A DNA stretch of 64,000 nt from Bacillus sp. BHET2. GTDB lineage: Bacteria > Bacillota > Bacilli > Bacillales > Bacillaceae_B. A program made the position numbers and the translations under genes. The stretch is taken from the NCBI RefSeq assembly GCF_005938125.1, contig NZ_VCQN01000003.1, positions 124,001 through 188,000 of the forward strand, read 5' to 3'. Within the stretch, counting starts at the first letter, position 1. Each line of letters begins with the position of its first letter. Positions 38,081 through 48,121 of this stretch are shown here, one piece after another. Under the pieces are notes generated by a model. The model was not told where the DNA came from, did no database searches, and worked only from the letters and a program-made list of their open reading frames with translations.

Positions 38081-39286
38081 ATGATCGAACCTATACATAT
38101 TTTGTTCTTGCTTGTGATCGGCTATAGTGTCTTTACCATTGATAAAAAGAAAAAGAATTTTCCCGTTCCTGTCGTTTTATTGCTTATTGGAGTGGTGCTT
38201 TCGTTTGTACCTGCTTTTTCCGGTGTCACACTTACTAAAGATATTATCTTCGAATGGTTCCTGCCAGCACTCTTATTTATTTCCGCATATCAATTTCCAA
38301 CAAAGGCCTTGAAGAGGCATGCTGCAATCATCGCTATCCTTAGTACGGTCGGTATCATCATCACTACGTTATTGATGAGCCTTCTCTTCTACTACGGTTT
38401 ACATCCATGGCTTTCTATTTCGTTTGTAGAAGCACTATTGATTTCGGCGATTTTGACACCCACGGATCCCGTTTCCGTTGTTTCAATTTTGAAAGAATCA
38501 TCCAATAGACAGGATATCGCTGACGTAGTGGAAGGAGAGTCGATGATCAATGACGGGACAAGTATAGTCCTTTTTACGGTTGTGGCTGGAATTTACTTTG
38601 GAGAGGAGAGTTTTTCAGTTCCTTCATTCCTCGGGGAATTCCTTTTGGTTTCTCTTGGAGGAATCGTGATTGGGATTACATTGGGGTGGCTTGCGAGCAA
38701 GGCGATTCATTTCACGATTGATGCGAGGTATCAGATTATGCTCAGTATCATCCTGGCGTACGGAACCTTTTACATAGGTGAAGAACTTGGAGTTTCCGGC
38801 GTTCTTGCCACCGTGTCTTCAGGAATCATGCTTTCCTATGAATTCGGCAAAACAATTAAAGAAAATCACTTCAGGAAGGATCTGGATGGCTTTTGGACCG
38901 TGATCGAACCGACCATCCTGACCTTTTTATTCTTAATGATCGGGATCCAAACGACACGATATTTATCCTTTTCATTAATTGGGTGGATCTTCTTACTATT
39001 TGTTCTCTCCTTATTCGTTCGCTATGTTATTATTATTGGTGTTGTAAAAATGAAAGGAACGTGGAGAAACACATATGGATGGAAGGAAGTATTCATCTTA
39101 ACCTGGTCGGGCATTAAAGGAACCATGTCTGTTGCTTTATTACTGGGTTTAAATGAACAAGGTCCATTTCTTCTTCACTCCTTAACATTCGGAGTCATCC
39201 TGTTTTCACTTGTGATACAAAGTGTGGGAATCTATCCTTTATCTACCTTATTTCTTAAAGGAGATGGGAAGGGTAAAGATTATTGA
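38081..39286 (+). CDS. Cation/proton antiporter (NhaP/CPA1 type)
   Basis: A 401-residue membrane protein with about 12 segments. It has the CPA1 hallmarks LISAILTPTDPVSVVSILKE and VVEGESMINDGTSIVLF (the Asp-Asn region involved in ion exchange), and WSGIKGTMSVALLLGL near the end. GGAGGTGTGA precedes the ATG. It probably exchanges Na+ or K+ for H+ at the cytoplasmic membrane. It has no regulatory C-terminal domain. Confidence 0.88.
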   Translation: MIEPIHILFLLVIGYSVFTIDKKKKNFPVPVVLLLIGVVLSFVPAFSGVTLTKDIIFEWFLPALLFISAYQFPTKALKRHAAIIAILSTVGIIITTLLMSLLFYYGLHPWLSISFVEALLISAILTPTDPVSVVSILKESSNRQDIADVVEGESMINDGTSIVLFTVVAGIYFGEESFSVPSFLGEFLLVSLGGIVIGITLGWLASKAIHFTIDARYQIMLSIILAYGTFYIGEELGVSGVLATVSSGIMLSYEFGKTIKENHFRKDLDGFWTVIEPTILTFLFLMIGIQTTRYLSFSLIGWIFLLFVLSLFVRYVIIIGVVKMKGTWRNTYGWKEVFILTWSGIKGTMSVALLLGLNEQGPFLLHSLTFGVILFSLVIQSVGIYPLSTLFLKGDGKGKDY

Positions 39287-39349
39287 TAAATTGGTAAGAA
39301 CTGTGAAACCATAGGGGAAAGACTATTTGAATTTAGGTGAAGACACTAG

Positions 39350-40672
39350 ATGAAAAAAGCAAAAGACATTGCCTTAAAAATTTCCATCACCTATGTGTTA
39401 TTAGGCACCTTGTGGATTGTGTTTTCCGACTATTTTTCTATGGTCATAACACATGAAAACCTGAGTATGTATATTTATTTTCAGCGCTATAAGGGCTGGT
39501 TATTTATCTTGGTGACTGGTATCGTTATTTTTTCATTGGTCTACCGGAGAACCGGTGAGTTGATCCTCTCTAATGAAAAATTGAAAAGTAAGGAGAGGCA
39601 ACTTCAGGTTAGGAACCAGCATTACCATTCATTGTTCGAACAAAATCCAGATGCCGTATTAGAGCTTAGCTTTGATGGTAAAGTGATATCAGTGAACTCA
39701 GCAGCTGAAGTGATGCTAGAATCCACACATCAAGAATTAAAAGAAGTGAAATTCAGCAATTATTTGGATGAAGAAGAAATGAATCGGATCACCGGTTACT
39801 TTTTCGAATCTTTCAAAGGCATTCCATCCACCTTTGAAACAACACTTTATCTAGGAAAGAAAAAGAGGAAGCTCCTACGATGCTCCCTTGTGCCAATCAT
39901 CATTGATCAAAAGGTTACAGGGATGTTTGCGATCGCAAGGGACATCACCCTTAATCGGGAGAATGAGGAAATGGTCGTAGCTTCTGAAAAGCTTTCTGTC
40001 ATTGGCCAACTTGCGGCAGCAGTGGCTCATGAAATCCGCAATCCGCTCACATCTCTCAAGGGGTTCATTCAACTGATGCAAACCACCAAAACGATTAATG
40101 ATGCTCACTTGGAAATTATGCTCTCCGAAGTGGATCGCATCGATTTAATTTCAGGGGAGATGCTGATTCTTGGAAAGCAGCAAGAAACCCATTTCCTTCA
40201 TGAAAGACTGGACGATATCCTCAGACAGGTGTTGGTGTTGATGGAAGCTCAGGCTAATCTTGATAACGTATCAATAGCATATAATAACCTCGCTGAAAGG
40301 CCGTTAAATGTTCTAGGGGAAGTCAATCAGCTTAAACAGGTGTTTATCAATATTATTAAAAATGCAGTAGAATCCATCCCTAAAGGTAAGGAAGGTAGAG
40401 TAACCATTACCTTGCAGGAACTGGATATGGAAGCACATGTCATTGTAAGTGACAATGGAATCGGAATGGAGCCTGAGCGGATCGAACACCTGGGGGAACC
40501 ATTCTACTCTACGAAAGAGAAAGGCACCGGTCTGGGACTTGCTGTATGTCAAAAAATCATTGAACGCCATAATGGGCATATCCATTTTCAAAGCGAAAAA
40601 GAAATAGGGACGGTAGTGGAAATCATCTTGCCAATTGAGGAGAGATCGATTCCTTCTGCCTTGTCCGATTAA
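39350..40672 (+). CDS. PAS-domain sensor histidine kinase (sporulation-kinase type), orphan
   Basis: A 440-residue kinase with two membrane segments (~10-30, 48-66), a PAS domain (~90-205, SLFEQNPDAVLELSFDGKVI), an H-box with His227 in AAAVAHEIRNPLTSLKGF, and an ATPase domain with DNGIGM and STKEKGTGLGLAVCQKII. The H-box and layout resemble Spo0A-phosphorelay kinases of Bacillus. No response regulator is adjacent, which also fits a phosphorelay kinase. The signal is unknown. AGGTGA is the likely ribosome binding site. Confidence 0.85.
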   Translation: MKKAKDIALKISITYVLLGTLWIVFSDYFSMVITHENLSMYIYFQRYKGWLFILVTGIVIFSLVYRRTGELILSNEKLKSKERQLQVRNQHYHSLFEQNPDAVLELSFDGKVISVNSAAEVMLESTHQELKEVKFSNYLDEEEMNRITGYFFESFKGIPSTFETTLYLGKKKRKLLRCSLVPIIIDQKVTGMFAIARDITLNRENEEMVVASEKLSVIGQLAAAVAHEIRNPLTSLKGFIQLMQTTKTINDAHLEIMLSEVDRIDLISGEMLILGKQQETHFLHERLDDILRQVLVLMEAQANLDNVSIAYNNLAERPLNVLGEVNQLKQVFINIIKNAVESIPKGKEGRVTITLQELDMEAHVIVSDNGIGMEPERIEHLGEPFYSTKEKGTGLGLAVCQKIIERHNGHIHFQSEKEIGTVVEIILPIEERSIPSALSD

Positions 40673-40687
40673 GAAGGGACGAAAAGA

Positions 40688-41821
40688 ATGAACTCAATTT
40701 CAAGCATTATCCATACCCCAACGATTCAGAAGAACTGGGAAGAATCTGGCTTTACAACATTAACTCCCGTACAGGAAAAAGTGGTACCTCTGATTATGGA
40801 AGGAAAAGATGTAGTGTGTGAATCGCCAACCGGTACAGGGAAAACCCTGGCGTATTTACTCCCGATCATCCAATCAATCGACCCATCAAGGAAACAGGCT
40901 CAAGCTGTTATTCTTGCCCCATCGAGAGAACTTGTCATGCAGATCCATCAGGAAATCCAGAAATGGGCAAAGGGAACAGACGTGACAAGCGCTGCCTTCA
41001 TTGGTGGAGCCAACATTAAGAAGCAGGTCGAAAAGCTGAAGAAAAAGCCGCATATCGTCGTAGGTACAACGGGTCGTATGATTGAATTGATGAAGTTGAA
41101 AAAATTGAAGATGCATGAAGTGAAGACGATCGTCGTCGATGAATTCGACTTAATGATCTCCTCAGAACATATCCGTGAAGTGAAGGAAATCATTAAATCG
41201 ACTTTAAAAGAGCGTCAAGTTCTCTTCTTCTCAGCTACTTTATCAGATGAAACCGAGAGTGTCGCAGAAACACTTCTGCAAAACCATGAAATCGTTAAAA
41301 TGGAAGCGAACCTAGATAATCAGAAAGTAGATCATGTTTTTGTGTATAGTGAATTGCGGGACAAAATGGAAGCCCTTAGAAGCATCTCCTACTTTAAAGG
41401 AATCAAAGCACTCGTATTCTTTAATCAACTGGAGAAACTCTCTGAAATAGAAGAGAAGCTTAAATTTAAAGGAGTAGAGCTCGAAGTATTGGCAGGAGAG
41501 TCAACTAAAACCGAGCGCAAGCAATCATTGGACCGCTTCCGTTCAGGGAAAGTGTCCATGCTTCTGACAACAGACGTTGCAGCACGTGGACTGGACATTA
41601 CAGATGTTACACATGTCGTTCACTACGACTTCCCAAGTGATACGAAACAATATATTCACCGCTCTGGAAGAACAGGCCGTATGGGTGCAGAAGGAACCGT
41701 CATCTGTCTGGTATCCAAACGTGAGCTCAGCTTCCTTGAAAAACTAAGCAAAGAACTTAACCTCCCATTCGAAGAAAAAACCATTCGTGGTGGTGGCCTA
41801 CAAGCTCCAGAACAAAAATAA
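40688..41821 (+). CDS. DEAD-box-type RNA helicase (YfmL-like)
   Basis: A 377-residue two-RecA-domain helicase without extensions: motif I PTGTGKT, Ia APSRELVMQ, II DEFD (in VVDEFDLMI), III SAT, and VI HRSGRTGRMG. B. subtilis YfmL, linked to ribosome assembly, has this compact size, so it is the closest match I can name. It begins 16 bp after the kinase gene. A strong terminator follows. Confidence 0.85.
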   Translation: MNSISSIIHTPTIQKNWEESGFTTLTPVQEKVVPLIMEGKDVVCESPTGTGKTLAYLLPIIQSIDPSRKQAQAVILAPSRELVMQIHQEIQKWAKGTDVTSAAFIGGANIKKQVEKLKKKPHIVVGTTGRMIELMKLKKLKMHEVKTIVVDEFDLMISSEHIREVKEIIKSTLKERQVLFFSATLSDETESVAETLLQNHEIVKMEANLDNQKVDHVFVYSELRDKMEALRSISYFKGIKALVFFNQLEKLSEIEEKLKFKGVELEVLAGESTKTERKQSLDRFRSGKVSMLLTTDVAARGLDITDVTHVVHYDFPSDTKQYIHRSGRTGRMGAEGTVICLVSKRELSFLEKLSKELNLPFEEKTIRGGGLQAPEQK

Positions 41822-41830
41822 ACAACATAT

Positions 41831-41876
41831 TCAGAGGTCCGTCCCTCATTCTTGAGGGACGGACCTCTGTTTTTTG
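41831..41876 (+). terminator. Perfect terminator built from the GGTCCGTCCCTC motif
   Basis: CAGAGGTCCGTCCCTCA pairs without mismatch with TGAGGGACGGACCTCTG around TTCT, followed by TTTTTT. Confidence 0.92.
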
Positions 41877-41888
41877 TCGGGTCTGTCA

Positions 41889-43496
41889 TTAGCTTCGAAA
41901 CACAACTTCCCCATTCATCAGTGTCATCCAGACATTAGTCTCCAAGATTTCCTCCATCTCCACGTCAAAAAGATTCCGATCCAAAACGACTAAATCGGCT
42001 TTCTTGCCAATCTCGATCGTTCCTAAATCGTGCTCCCTGAAATTTCCGAAAGCAGAGGCTTTCGTATAGTGAGTCAAGGCAGATGCCAATGAAATTTTCT
42101 CGCGAGGATTCCATCCGCTCTGAGGGGTGCCATCTTCATGCTTACGGGTGACTGCCCTGTAAAGACCGAGCATCGGGTTCAAATCCACAATCGGGAAGTC
42201 TGTACCGAACGCTATATTTGCACGGTGTTCCTGTAAGGATCCAATCGGCCACGTATACCGTGACCTGTCAAGACCCAGTCGATCTAAATAGGCGTGGGTG
42301 TCCATCGAACCTGCCGTAAGATGCTCAGGCTGAATTGATGCTATGACTCCTAATTTCGCAAATCGATCGAAATCGCCGGGGTTACACACTTCAATATGTT
42401 CAATGGTATGCCGGGAATCCCGTATCCCATTTACGCTTCGGGCATGTTCATATAAATCGAGTGCCAATCGAACCGCTCCGTCACCACATGCGTGAAGACG
42501 CACACGGAAACCTTCCCGGTCAGCATCATCAATCCACTGTTGGTACACATGTGGTTCATAAATGGTACCGCCTCTTTCTGTAGGGCGATCGGAGTATGGA
42601 TTCAATAAATAACCGGTATATGTGAGGGGAACACCATCCAGAAATTGCTTCAAGCCTGAAAATTGGAGCTTATCCGATTGATACTTCTCTCTAAACTGAA
42701 CACCCCGTTCTAGATCACCATCGAGAACATCGAGGAAATGAATTCTTGATGTCAGTTTCCCCTTCTCCTCAAAGCTTTTATAAAAAGCCGGATCTCCCAA
42801 TGTATATCCAGGAAGAGGGAGCATGTCGGAAACAGAAGTGATTCCATTGGATGAAGTCTTTAATAGCATTCCAGTTAACAATCTATTTTTTACTTTTTCA
42901 TCAAACGTGAAAGCTTTTACCACATACTGCACTGCCGTTTCATATAAAAATCCAGTGGGATCTCCGTACTCGTCTTTTTCAATTTTCCCGAAAAGAGGTT
43001 CGGGGGTATCCCGTTGAATTCCTAGTTTCTGCAGAGCTGCTGTATTCAGCCAAGCACTATGTGCTTCTTCATTCAGAAGTACAACCGGACGGTGAGGAAT
43101 GTAGCGATCTAACGAATGACGAGTAGGGAGGTTCTGGCCAGGCCAGCGGACGTGATGCCATCCGAATCCAAGCACCCATTCCTCATCGGGATGTTTCGAG
43201 GCATAGCTCGCCGCCATTTTTGCCGAGTCATCTTCTGTATGACCGAAAGTAAGCTGACAAAACCCCTCGAACATCGCCCCTAAAAATAAATGGAGATGAA
43301 AGTCATGAAATCCTGCCATCACGAGACGATCACCGACATCCCATGTTTCGGTGGACGGACCTACAAAGCACTCTATCTCGGAACGTGGCCCCACTCCAAT
43401 AATGGTGTCATCCCTTACAGCCACGAACCCGTCAAATGGGGAGGTAGCGTTCCCGGTGAAAATGGTACTGCTTACAATGATTTTATGAGCCTTCAT
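41889..43496 (-). CDS. Metal-dependent amidohydrolase (YtcJ family)
   Basis: A 535-residue amidohydrolase_3 protein. The metal site begins with HxH in GFHDFHLHLFLGA, continues with RLHACGDGAVR and HTIEHIEVC, and closes with the Asp in FGTDFPIVD. The C-terminus returns to the composite beta-sandwich (KADLVVLDRNLFDV). YtcJ-type enzymes are mostly uncharacterised; some hydrolyse formamides or cyclic amides. It is a stand-alone gene with no signal peptide, so cytoplasmic. The substrate is unknown. Confidence 0.85.
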   Translation of the reverse strand: MKAHKIIVSSTIFTGNATSPFDGFVAVRDDTIIGVGPRSEIECFVGPSTETWDVGDRLVMAGFHDFHLHLFLGAMFEGFCQLTFGHTEDDSAKMAASYASKHPDEEWVLGFGWHHVRWPGQNLPTRHSLDRYIPHRPVVLLNEEAHSAWLNTAALQKLGIQRDTPEPLFGKIEKDEYGDPTGFLYETAVQYVVKAFTFDEKVKNRLLTGMLLKTSSNGITSVSDMLPLPGYTLGDPAFYKSFEEKGKLTSRIHFLDVLDGDLERGVQFREKYQSDKLQFSGLKQFLDGVPLTYTGYLLNPYSDRPTERGGTIYEPHVYQQWIDDADREGFRVRLHACGDGAVRLALDLYEHARSVNGIRDSRHTIEHIEVCNPGDFDRFAKLGVIASIQPEHLTAGSMDTHAYLDRLGLDRSRYTWPIGSLQEHRANIAFGTDFPIVDLNPMLGLYRAVTRKHEDGTPQSGWNPREKISLASALTHYTKASAFGNFREHDLGTIEIGKKADLVVLDRNLFDVEMEEILETNVWMTLMNGEVVFRS

Positions 43497-43671
43497 CTCT
43501 TACTCCCATCCTTTTTAACCTATTTAATCGATTGTAACCAGAATAAGGGAATAATACAACGCTATAAGCAAACAGAGAAAGGTAGATTGATGAAAAATTC
43601 CTCTTCCAAGAAGGCATTGGAAAAATCAATGTTGAATTAATAAGGAGAACAAATAGAAAAGGAGAATGAGT

Positions 43672-44217
43672 ATGCTGACAAGAGCCTTCCCAGTGCTTGA
43701 AACAGAAAGATATTGTTTAAGACAAATGGGAGAAGAAGATGCTCCCAAAGTGTTTGATTATTTTTCAAAAGATGAAGTCACCCGATATTATGACTTAGAA
43801 TCGTTTCAGGATGAAACACAAGCTGTTGAAATCATTCAAAGCTGGAACGAGCGATTTCGTATGAATGAAGGAATACGATGGGGGATTTCACTTAAAGAAA
43901 CAAATGAGATCATCGGAAGTTGCGGTTATCATCAATGGGAGAAAGAACATTTTAAAGCAGAGGTGGGGTTTGAAATTCATCCTGCATATTGGAGACAGGG
44001 GATAATAACAGAGGTGCTTCGACCCATCCTGAAATATGGCTTTGAAGAAATGGCACTGAACAGAATAGAGGCCTATTATGATCCTGAAAATCTGGCATCT
44101 TTGAAGAGCCTTGAAAAAGCAGGCTTTACATTTGAAGGTGTATTACGAAAAGCTGCATATGAAAAAGGCGTATTTTGTGATATGGCGGTTTGTTCTCTAC
44201 TAAAAGAAGAATTTTAA
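43672..44217 (+). CDS. GNAT N-acetyltransferase (RimJ/RimL-like)
   Basis: A 181-residue GNAT with LETERYCLRQMGEEDA, acetyl-CoA loop VGFEIHPAYWRQGIITEVLR and the C-terminal NRIEAYYDPENLASLKSLEKAGF. These are typical of RimJ/RimL-type acetyltransferases acting on amino termini or small amines. The start at 43672 is preferred because AAAAGGAGA is well spaced from it; the ATG at 43666 is too close. The acceptor is unknown. Confidence 0.88.
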   Translation: MLTRAFPVLETERYCLRQMGEEDAPKVFDYFSKDEVTRYYDLESFQDETQAVEIIQSWNERFRMNEGIRWGISLKETNEIIGSCGYHQWEKEHFKAEVGFEIHPAYWRQGIITEVLRPILKYGFEEMALNRIEAYYDPENLASLKSLEKAGFTFEGVLRKAAYEKGVFCDMAVCSLLKEEF

Positions 44218-44223
44218 GCACAA

Positions 44224-44273
44224 ATTTAAGACGCTGCTTATGTCTATACCACATAAACAGCGCCTTAACTTAA
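44224..44273 (+). terminator. Hairpin after the acetyltransferase gene
   Basis: TTAAG-CGCTG-TTATG pairs imperfectly with CATAA-CAGCG-CTTAA. It lacks a T-run, so it may act as an mRNA 3' stabiliser rather than a terminator. Confidence 0.45.
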
Positions 44274-44427
44274 GTAAACCTTATTCAATTAACTTTCCTA
44301 TCCTTTCTTACTAATACACATACTTAACATTCATTTAAATTAATGTAAATTAATGGTCTTGCATGTATTATTTAGTTTATTTTCATTTGTTACTGATTTC
44401 CCCACACGCCTACATGTTACGAAGATA

Positions 44428-44620
44428 GTTTTCACTGACTACCTCCTTGCGTACCATGATGTTAGCATGTTTCGCTGACACTCTTCATTGGAATCATCTC
44501 CTGAAATAAGATTGCGCATTCCCGCATATCCACACATCCTGAAATCAGTTTTCACGGGCCGATCTCAAAAGCGAGATGTGATGCTGACATGCTTTGCTTG
44601 CTTACGTCATTGGAATCACG
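44428..44620. repeat. Two diverged direct copies of a ~110-bp sequence in a gene-poor stretch
   Basis: Copy 1 runs from GTTTTCAC (44428) to ATTGGAATCA (44487-44496); copy 2 from GTTTTCAC (44548) to ATTGGAATCA (44609-44618). Between these anchors both contain related GATG-GCATG-TTTGCT segments, 59 and 61 bp apart. No coding frame of quality is present. The origin is unknown. Confidence 0.6.
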
Positions 44621-44799
44621 CCTTCCTTTAAAGTTTTGTGTGTTTGTAAATCATTTATTAATTATATATTAACAAATTATAAAATTAATGCAAATGTTCA
44701 GAATAATCAATATAATGCGATTTGGGCTGTTTTTTATGATGAAATTGTAGGTTATCTCACTTTATCTTATTATTGCTCATTCTTTTATAAATCTCTTTT

Positions 44800-45122
44800 G
44801 GGAAAGTTGATACCCCGTAGGGCAAAGCCTGAGGAGGCTCAACTCACGCCCCGCGGAAAGCGAGCACCTGCAGCGGAAATATAGCAACAATCTTTGTGAA
44901 AGGCTCTTTTCGCAAAGATTGTTGTTTTCTAAACATAGGAGCAGCTGCTAAGGCTCTGTCTATGAGGGAGTGCGATAGATGGTGAGGGGAACGGCTTCGC
45001 TTTCCGGCGGACGAACGGCCAAGCCTCCTCAGCTTCGCTTCCGGGGTCTCGGCACGCCCGTTTTTCCGCAGGAGTCTACGCCGTTCCCCTCACCATCTAC
45101 AAGAGATGTCGTGACAGAGCTT
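44800..45122. repeat. Bacillus-type dispersed repeat fragments and a large palindromic element
   Basis: 44800-44880 has the CCCCG...GAGGAGGCTC...CGCGGAAAGCGAGCACCTG...AGCGGAAAT pattern that I know as a common intergenic repeat of Bacillus genomes. A hairpin CAACAATCTTTG/CAAAGATTGTTG follows. At 44953-45120 a palindromic element has outer arms GCTCTGTC/GACAGAGC and inner arms AGATGGTGAGGGGAACGGC (44977-44995) and its exact complement (45080-45098). The 45123-45320 stretch holds further fragments and no clear gene. Confidence 0.7.
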
Positions 45123-45324
45123 ATTAGTGAAAAAAACGAATGAAGTGGCATTTTACTATTCAAGCTAAAATCGACCACTGCACTCGATGAAAAATGTGTT
45201 TTCTAGCCGTGTATGGTAGTTGATTAGTCCTCCACTCGCTACCTTCAATAGCAACAAAGTTTACGAAAAGAGCCTTGTGAAAACAGCCAAAAAGAAAGAG
45301 TATGAAATTAGCAAAAAATCTTCA

Positions 45325-45561
45325 TTAATTTAATCTTCTATTAAGATAGAACGTTTCCAAATCGAGCTCCCGGTTCACAAGCAGTTCCATTTCTTCAAGA
45401 TGCCGGGTTTCCACAACGGGGTCGAGTTCGGACCAGTGGACTTTATTGACAAAGTAATAGTTTCTGATCTTTCTAAGGATGACCAGGGAGTGGGGGAAGA
45501 GGTCGAATTCTGCTTTTATGCTGTTGAAGCGGGTAAAGCCCCATTTTGTTAGTTTCATCAT
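45325..45561 (-). CDS. Small protein of unknown function (78 aa)
   Basis: The start at 45561 or 45558 is preceded on the minus strand by AGGTGATAA, a fair ribosome binding site. The product (KLTKWGFTRFNSIKAEF..., RHLEEMELLVNRELDLETF) is soluble, charged and helical at the C-terminus, with no recognised family. The codon composition looks like that of neighbouring genes. It borders a repeat-rich region, so a short spurious frame is possible. Confidence 0.5.
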   Translation of the reverse strand: MMKLTKWGFTRFNSIKAEFDLFPHSLVILRKIRNYYFVNKVHWSELDPVVETRHLEEMELLVNRELDLETFYLNRRLN

Positions 45562-45815
45562 TTATCACCTGATTTCCTATTCCCTGTTCTGTCCGGTGCT
45601 TAATCATCAAGGAGCATATCCAATTTAAACAAACGTTTGGTTAGTCACCAGAAACCTTTATTTTACAAGGCTTAAAGGTATTAAACAACCGTTTACTACT
45701 ATTTATCGATCGAATGTTGTCTCCCTGTCGCCCTTAGATTGTCATTGCTATTTTCAAAGGGCTCTTGTTATGATGAAAAGGTTATGAATTGAAAGGTAAG
45801 CTAGGAGAATGAGCT

Positions 45816-48068
45816 TTGAATAAAGTATTAACCAACTATTCTATTTATCCATATGATGCGGAAAAAAAGGAAATCCCGGTCGCCGCGCTCCATAAGGGAG
45901 AGACTACGAAGCAGCTGGTATCCTCCCATGAAGAGGATGCTTTTTTCTTTCGGACGATGGAAGAAGCGGGCATTCACCTGAATGCTTCACAAATCGAAGC
46001 AGTCCGTCATGTAAAGGGACCATGTTTGACCCTTGCAGGTGCAGGGACAGGCAAGACAACGGTTCTAGTCTGTCGAGCAGGTTATCTCATGGCCGTCAAA
46101 GATATCCAACCAAGAAATATCCTACTCGTCACGTTCACTAAGAAAGCCGCGGAAGAAATGAAGCAGCGGATTGCAAGTCTTCCAGGTACAGAAGCTGGTG
46201 GAGCGGTCCATGCCAGCACCTTTCACGCTTTGTTTCTATATTTGCTGAGGTCCCGTCATTACACACAAGAAGTGCTGGGAAACGAGCGATATAAACAAAT
46301 TATTCTTAAGCAAATTCAAAGGGAAATGAATATATATGACCCTTATGATGCCGAGACGCTCCTTGCCAAACTCTCGCATTATAAGTTGAATCAGAAAGAT
46401 ATTAGGGAACTGCCGCAGAAATCCAAATCAGAAAAAGAAGTACGAAGCATTCTTTTAAAATATGAAGAGTGGAAGCGAATGAATCATAAAATGGATTTCG
46501 ATGACATTTTGACCGAGGCCTATCAATTATTATTAGGGAATCCTAATCTGTTGACGTCTCTTCAGCATCGTTTCCAGTATGTGATGGTGGATGAGTTCCA
46601 GGATACGAATCTTGTACAATATGAGCTTATGAAACTGATTGCTGCTCACCGGAACTTGTTTGTGGTAGGGGATGATGATCAAACAATCTACACCTTTAAT
46701 GGTGCCAGGAACGAATTCATCCTGGACTTTGATGAAGAATTTCCGGATGCCAGAGTCGTGACGTTAAAAGAGAATTACCGGTCCGATGCTTATATCATCG
46801 GATTAGGGAATGAAGTAATCGGCCGGAATGATCACCGACGGAAAAAAGAGTTGATCGCCACCAAAATCGAGGGTCAAAAACCTCTTTACTCAAGACCGGC
46901 AACGGCAGATGAAGAAGCCGTCTGGATTACAGAGGAAATAGAGAGGTTAATAAAAGAGGGTTACAAATATAGGGACATGACGATACTTCACCGGACCATG
47001 AGCAGCGGCCGTGCTGTATTTGAGCAACTTCTGTTAAAGGATATTCCTTTTACACCATATAATCAAAAGGATTCTCTCTTCTATGAAAACTGGACGGTGA
47101 AGCCTGTCGTGGATTATTTGCGATTATCGATTGTGCCAAGGAACTTTCAAGCGATAGAATCCATCCTTCCCACCCTCTTCATTAGAAGAGATAGGGGTAT
47201 GGCTCATATTCTGGAAGAAGAGGGGAAAGAGAGAAAGAAGTATCCTCTCATTCACTTAACGACTTTATCTGGACTAAAGCCTTTCCAGGTGAAAAACATT
47301 AAAGAACGTATGAAGTTCCTTAAGTCAATCGGAGATCAATCACCAGAAGCGGCGATCAAACGGATCCGTAAAGAATTCTATCACCAGTACATCGATGCCC
47401 AGGAATCTCATGTAGTGACGGAACAGAAGGAAATCATTAAAGAAATGCTGGACGAGCTTGAAGGTTCGGCAAAGCGTTTTGATACGATTTCAAGCTTTAT
47501 CACCTTCATTGATGAGATGAAGGCAAAGTATGAGGAGATCTACTCAAATCAAAGCCAAAAGAAGAACACAGACAGCGTGTCCCTCATGACGATCCATCGT
47601 TCCAAGGGATTGGAGTTCCCGGTCGTGTTTCTAATCGGGGCCATCGAAGGGAATCTTCCCCACAGTTCAGCTCTTAATGCCAATAAGCTAGAGGATAAGG
47701 TGTACAAGGATCCGAACGAAAAGGAAAAGACAACGGAGGCAGTTGAGGAAGAAAGGCGACTAGCCTATGTAGCCATTACGAGGGCAAAAGAGAAGTTATT
47801 TATTTCATCTCCTGCATATTATCAAGGTGAACAGCGAAAATGCTCACGCTTTATTGCGGACTTATTTCAAACTGTTCCCCAATCGGATCAGCCGCAACGA
47901 ACCAAAAAGGTACGGAGCGGGAAAACCAGCAAGATCCTGGCCTGGGTTTGCACGAATTCCAAGTGCATCGCCTGGCAAAGACCGGAAACCCATGAGGATA
48001 CAAAATCCAAGATTTGTCCCCTTTGCTCAAGTTCAATGAAGTTGGGCGAAAAGGAAATTACGGAATAA
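45816..48068 (+). CDS. UvrD/Rep-family DNA helicase (YjcD-like) with C-terminal zinc ribbon
   Basis: A 750-residue superfamily 1A helicase: Q motif LNASQIEAVRH, Walker A AGAGTGKTT, TFTKKAAEEM, Walker B VDEFQDTN, DDDQTIYTFNGA and motifs V-VI (TIHRSKGLEFPVVF, YVAITRAKEKLFIS). The tail has a four-Cys ribbon (WVCTNSKC and CPLCSS). Size and layout match B. subtilis YjcD. The likely start is TTG at 45816 after CTAGGAGAATGAG. It presumably acts in DNA repair or replication-conflict resolution; the zinc ribbon may contact DNA or a partner. Confidence 0.9.
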   Translation: MNKVLTNYSIYPYDAEKKEIPVAALHKGETTKQLVSSHEEDAFFFRTMEEAGIHLNASQIEAVRHVKGPCLTLAGAGTGKTTVLVCRAGYLMAVKDIQPRNILLVTFTKKAAEEMKQRIASLPGTEAGGAVHASTFHALFLYLLRSRHYTQEVLGNERYKQIILKQIQREMNIYDPYDAETLLAKLSHYKLNQKDIRELPQKSKSEKEVRSILLKYEEWKRMNHKMDFDDILTEAYQLLLGNPNLLTSLQHRFQYVMVDEFQDTNLVQYELMKLIAAHRNLFVVGDDDQTIYTFNGARNEFILDFDEEFPDARVVTLKENYRSDAYIIGLGNEVIGRNDHRRKKELIATKIEGQKPLYSRPATADEEAVWITEEIERLIKEGYKYRDMTILHRTMSSGRAVFEQLLLKDIPFTPYNQKDSLFYENWTVKPVVDYLRLSIVPRNFQAIESILPTLFIRRDRGMAHILEEEGKERKKYPLIHLTTLSGLKPFQVKNIKERMKFLKSIGDQSPEAAIKRIRKEFYHQYIDAQESHVVTEQKEIIKEMLDELEGSAKRFDTISSFITFIDEMKAKYEEIYSNQSQKKNTDSVSLMTIHRSKGLEFPVVFLIGAIEGNLPHSSALNANKLEDKVYKDPNEKEKTTEAVEEERRLAYVAITRAKEKLFISSPAYYQGEQRKCSRFIADLFQTVPQSDQPQRTKKVRSGKTSKILAWVCTNSKCIAWQRPETHEDTKSKICPLCSSSMKLGEKEITE

Positions 48069-48069
48069 T

Positions 48070-48115
48070 AAAAGCCCGAGCGCCCTATGAAAATAGGGTC
48101 CTCGGGCTTTTTATC
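48070..48115 (+). terminator. Terminator of the helicase gene
   Basis: AAAGCCCGAG-CG-CCCTAT pairs with ATAGGG-TC-CTCGGGCTTT around GAAA, followed by Ts. Confidence 0.9.
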
Positions 48116-48121
48116 ACGATA

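Noticed and set aside
43290-43640. 116-residue + strand open frame
   Set aside because: Lies mostly antisense to the amidohydrolase gene and has no family features; shadow frame.
44594-44884. 96-residue + strand open frame in the gene-poor stretch
   Set aside because: Runs through diverged and dispersed repeats, has no ribosome binding site and no recognisable protein features.
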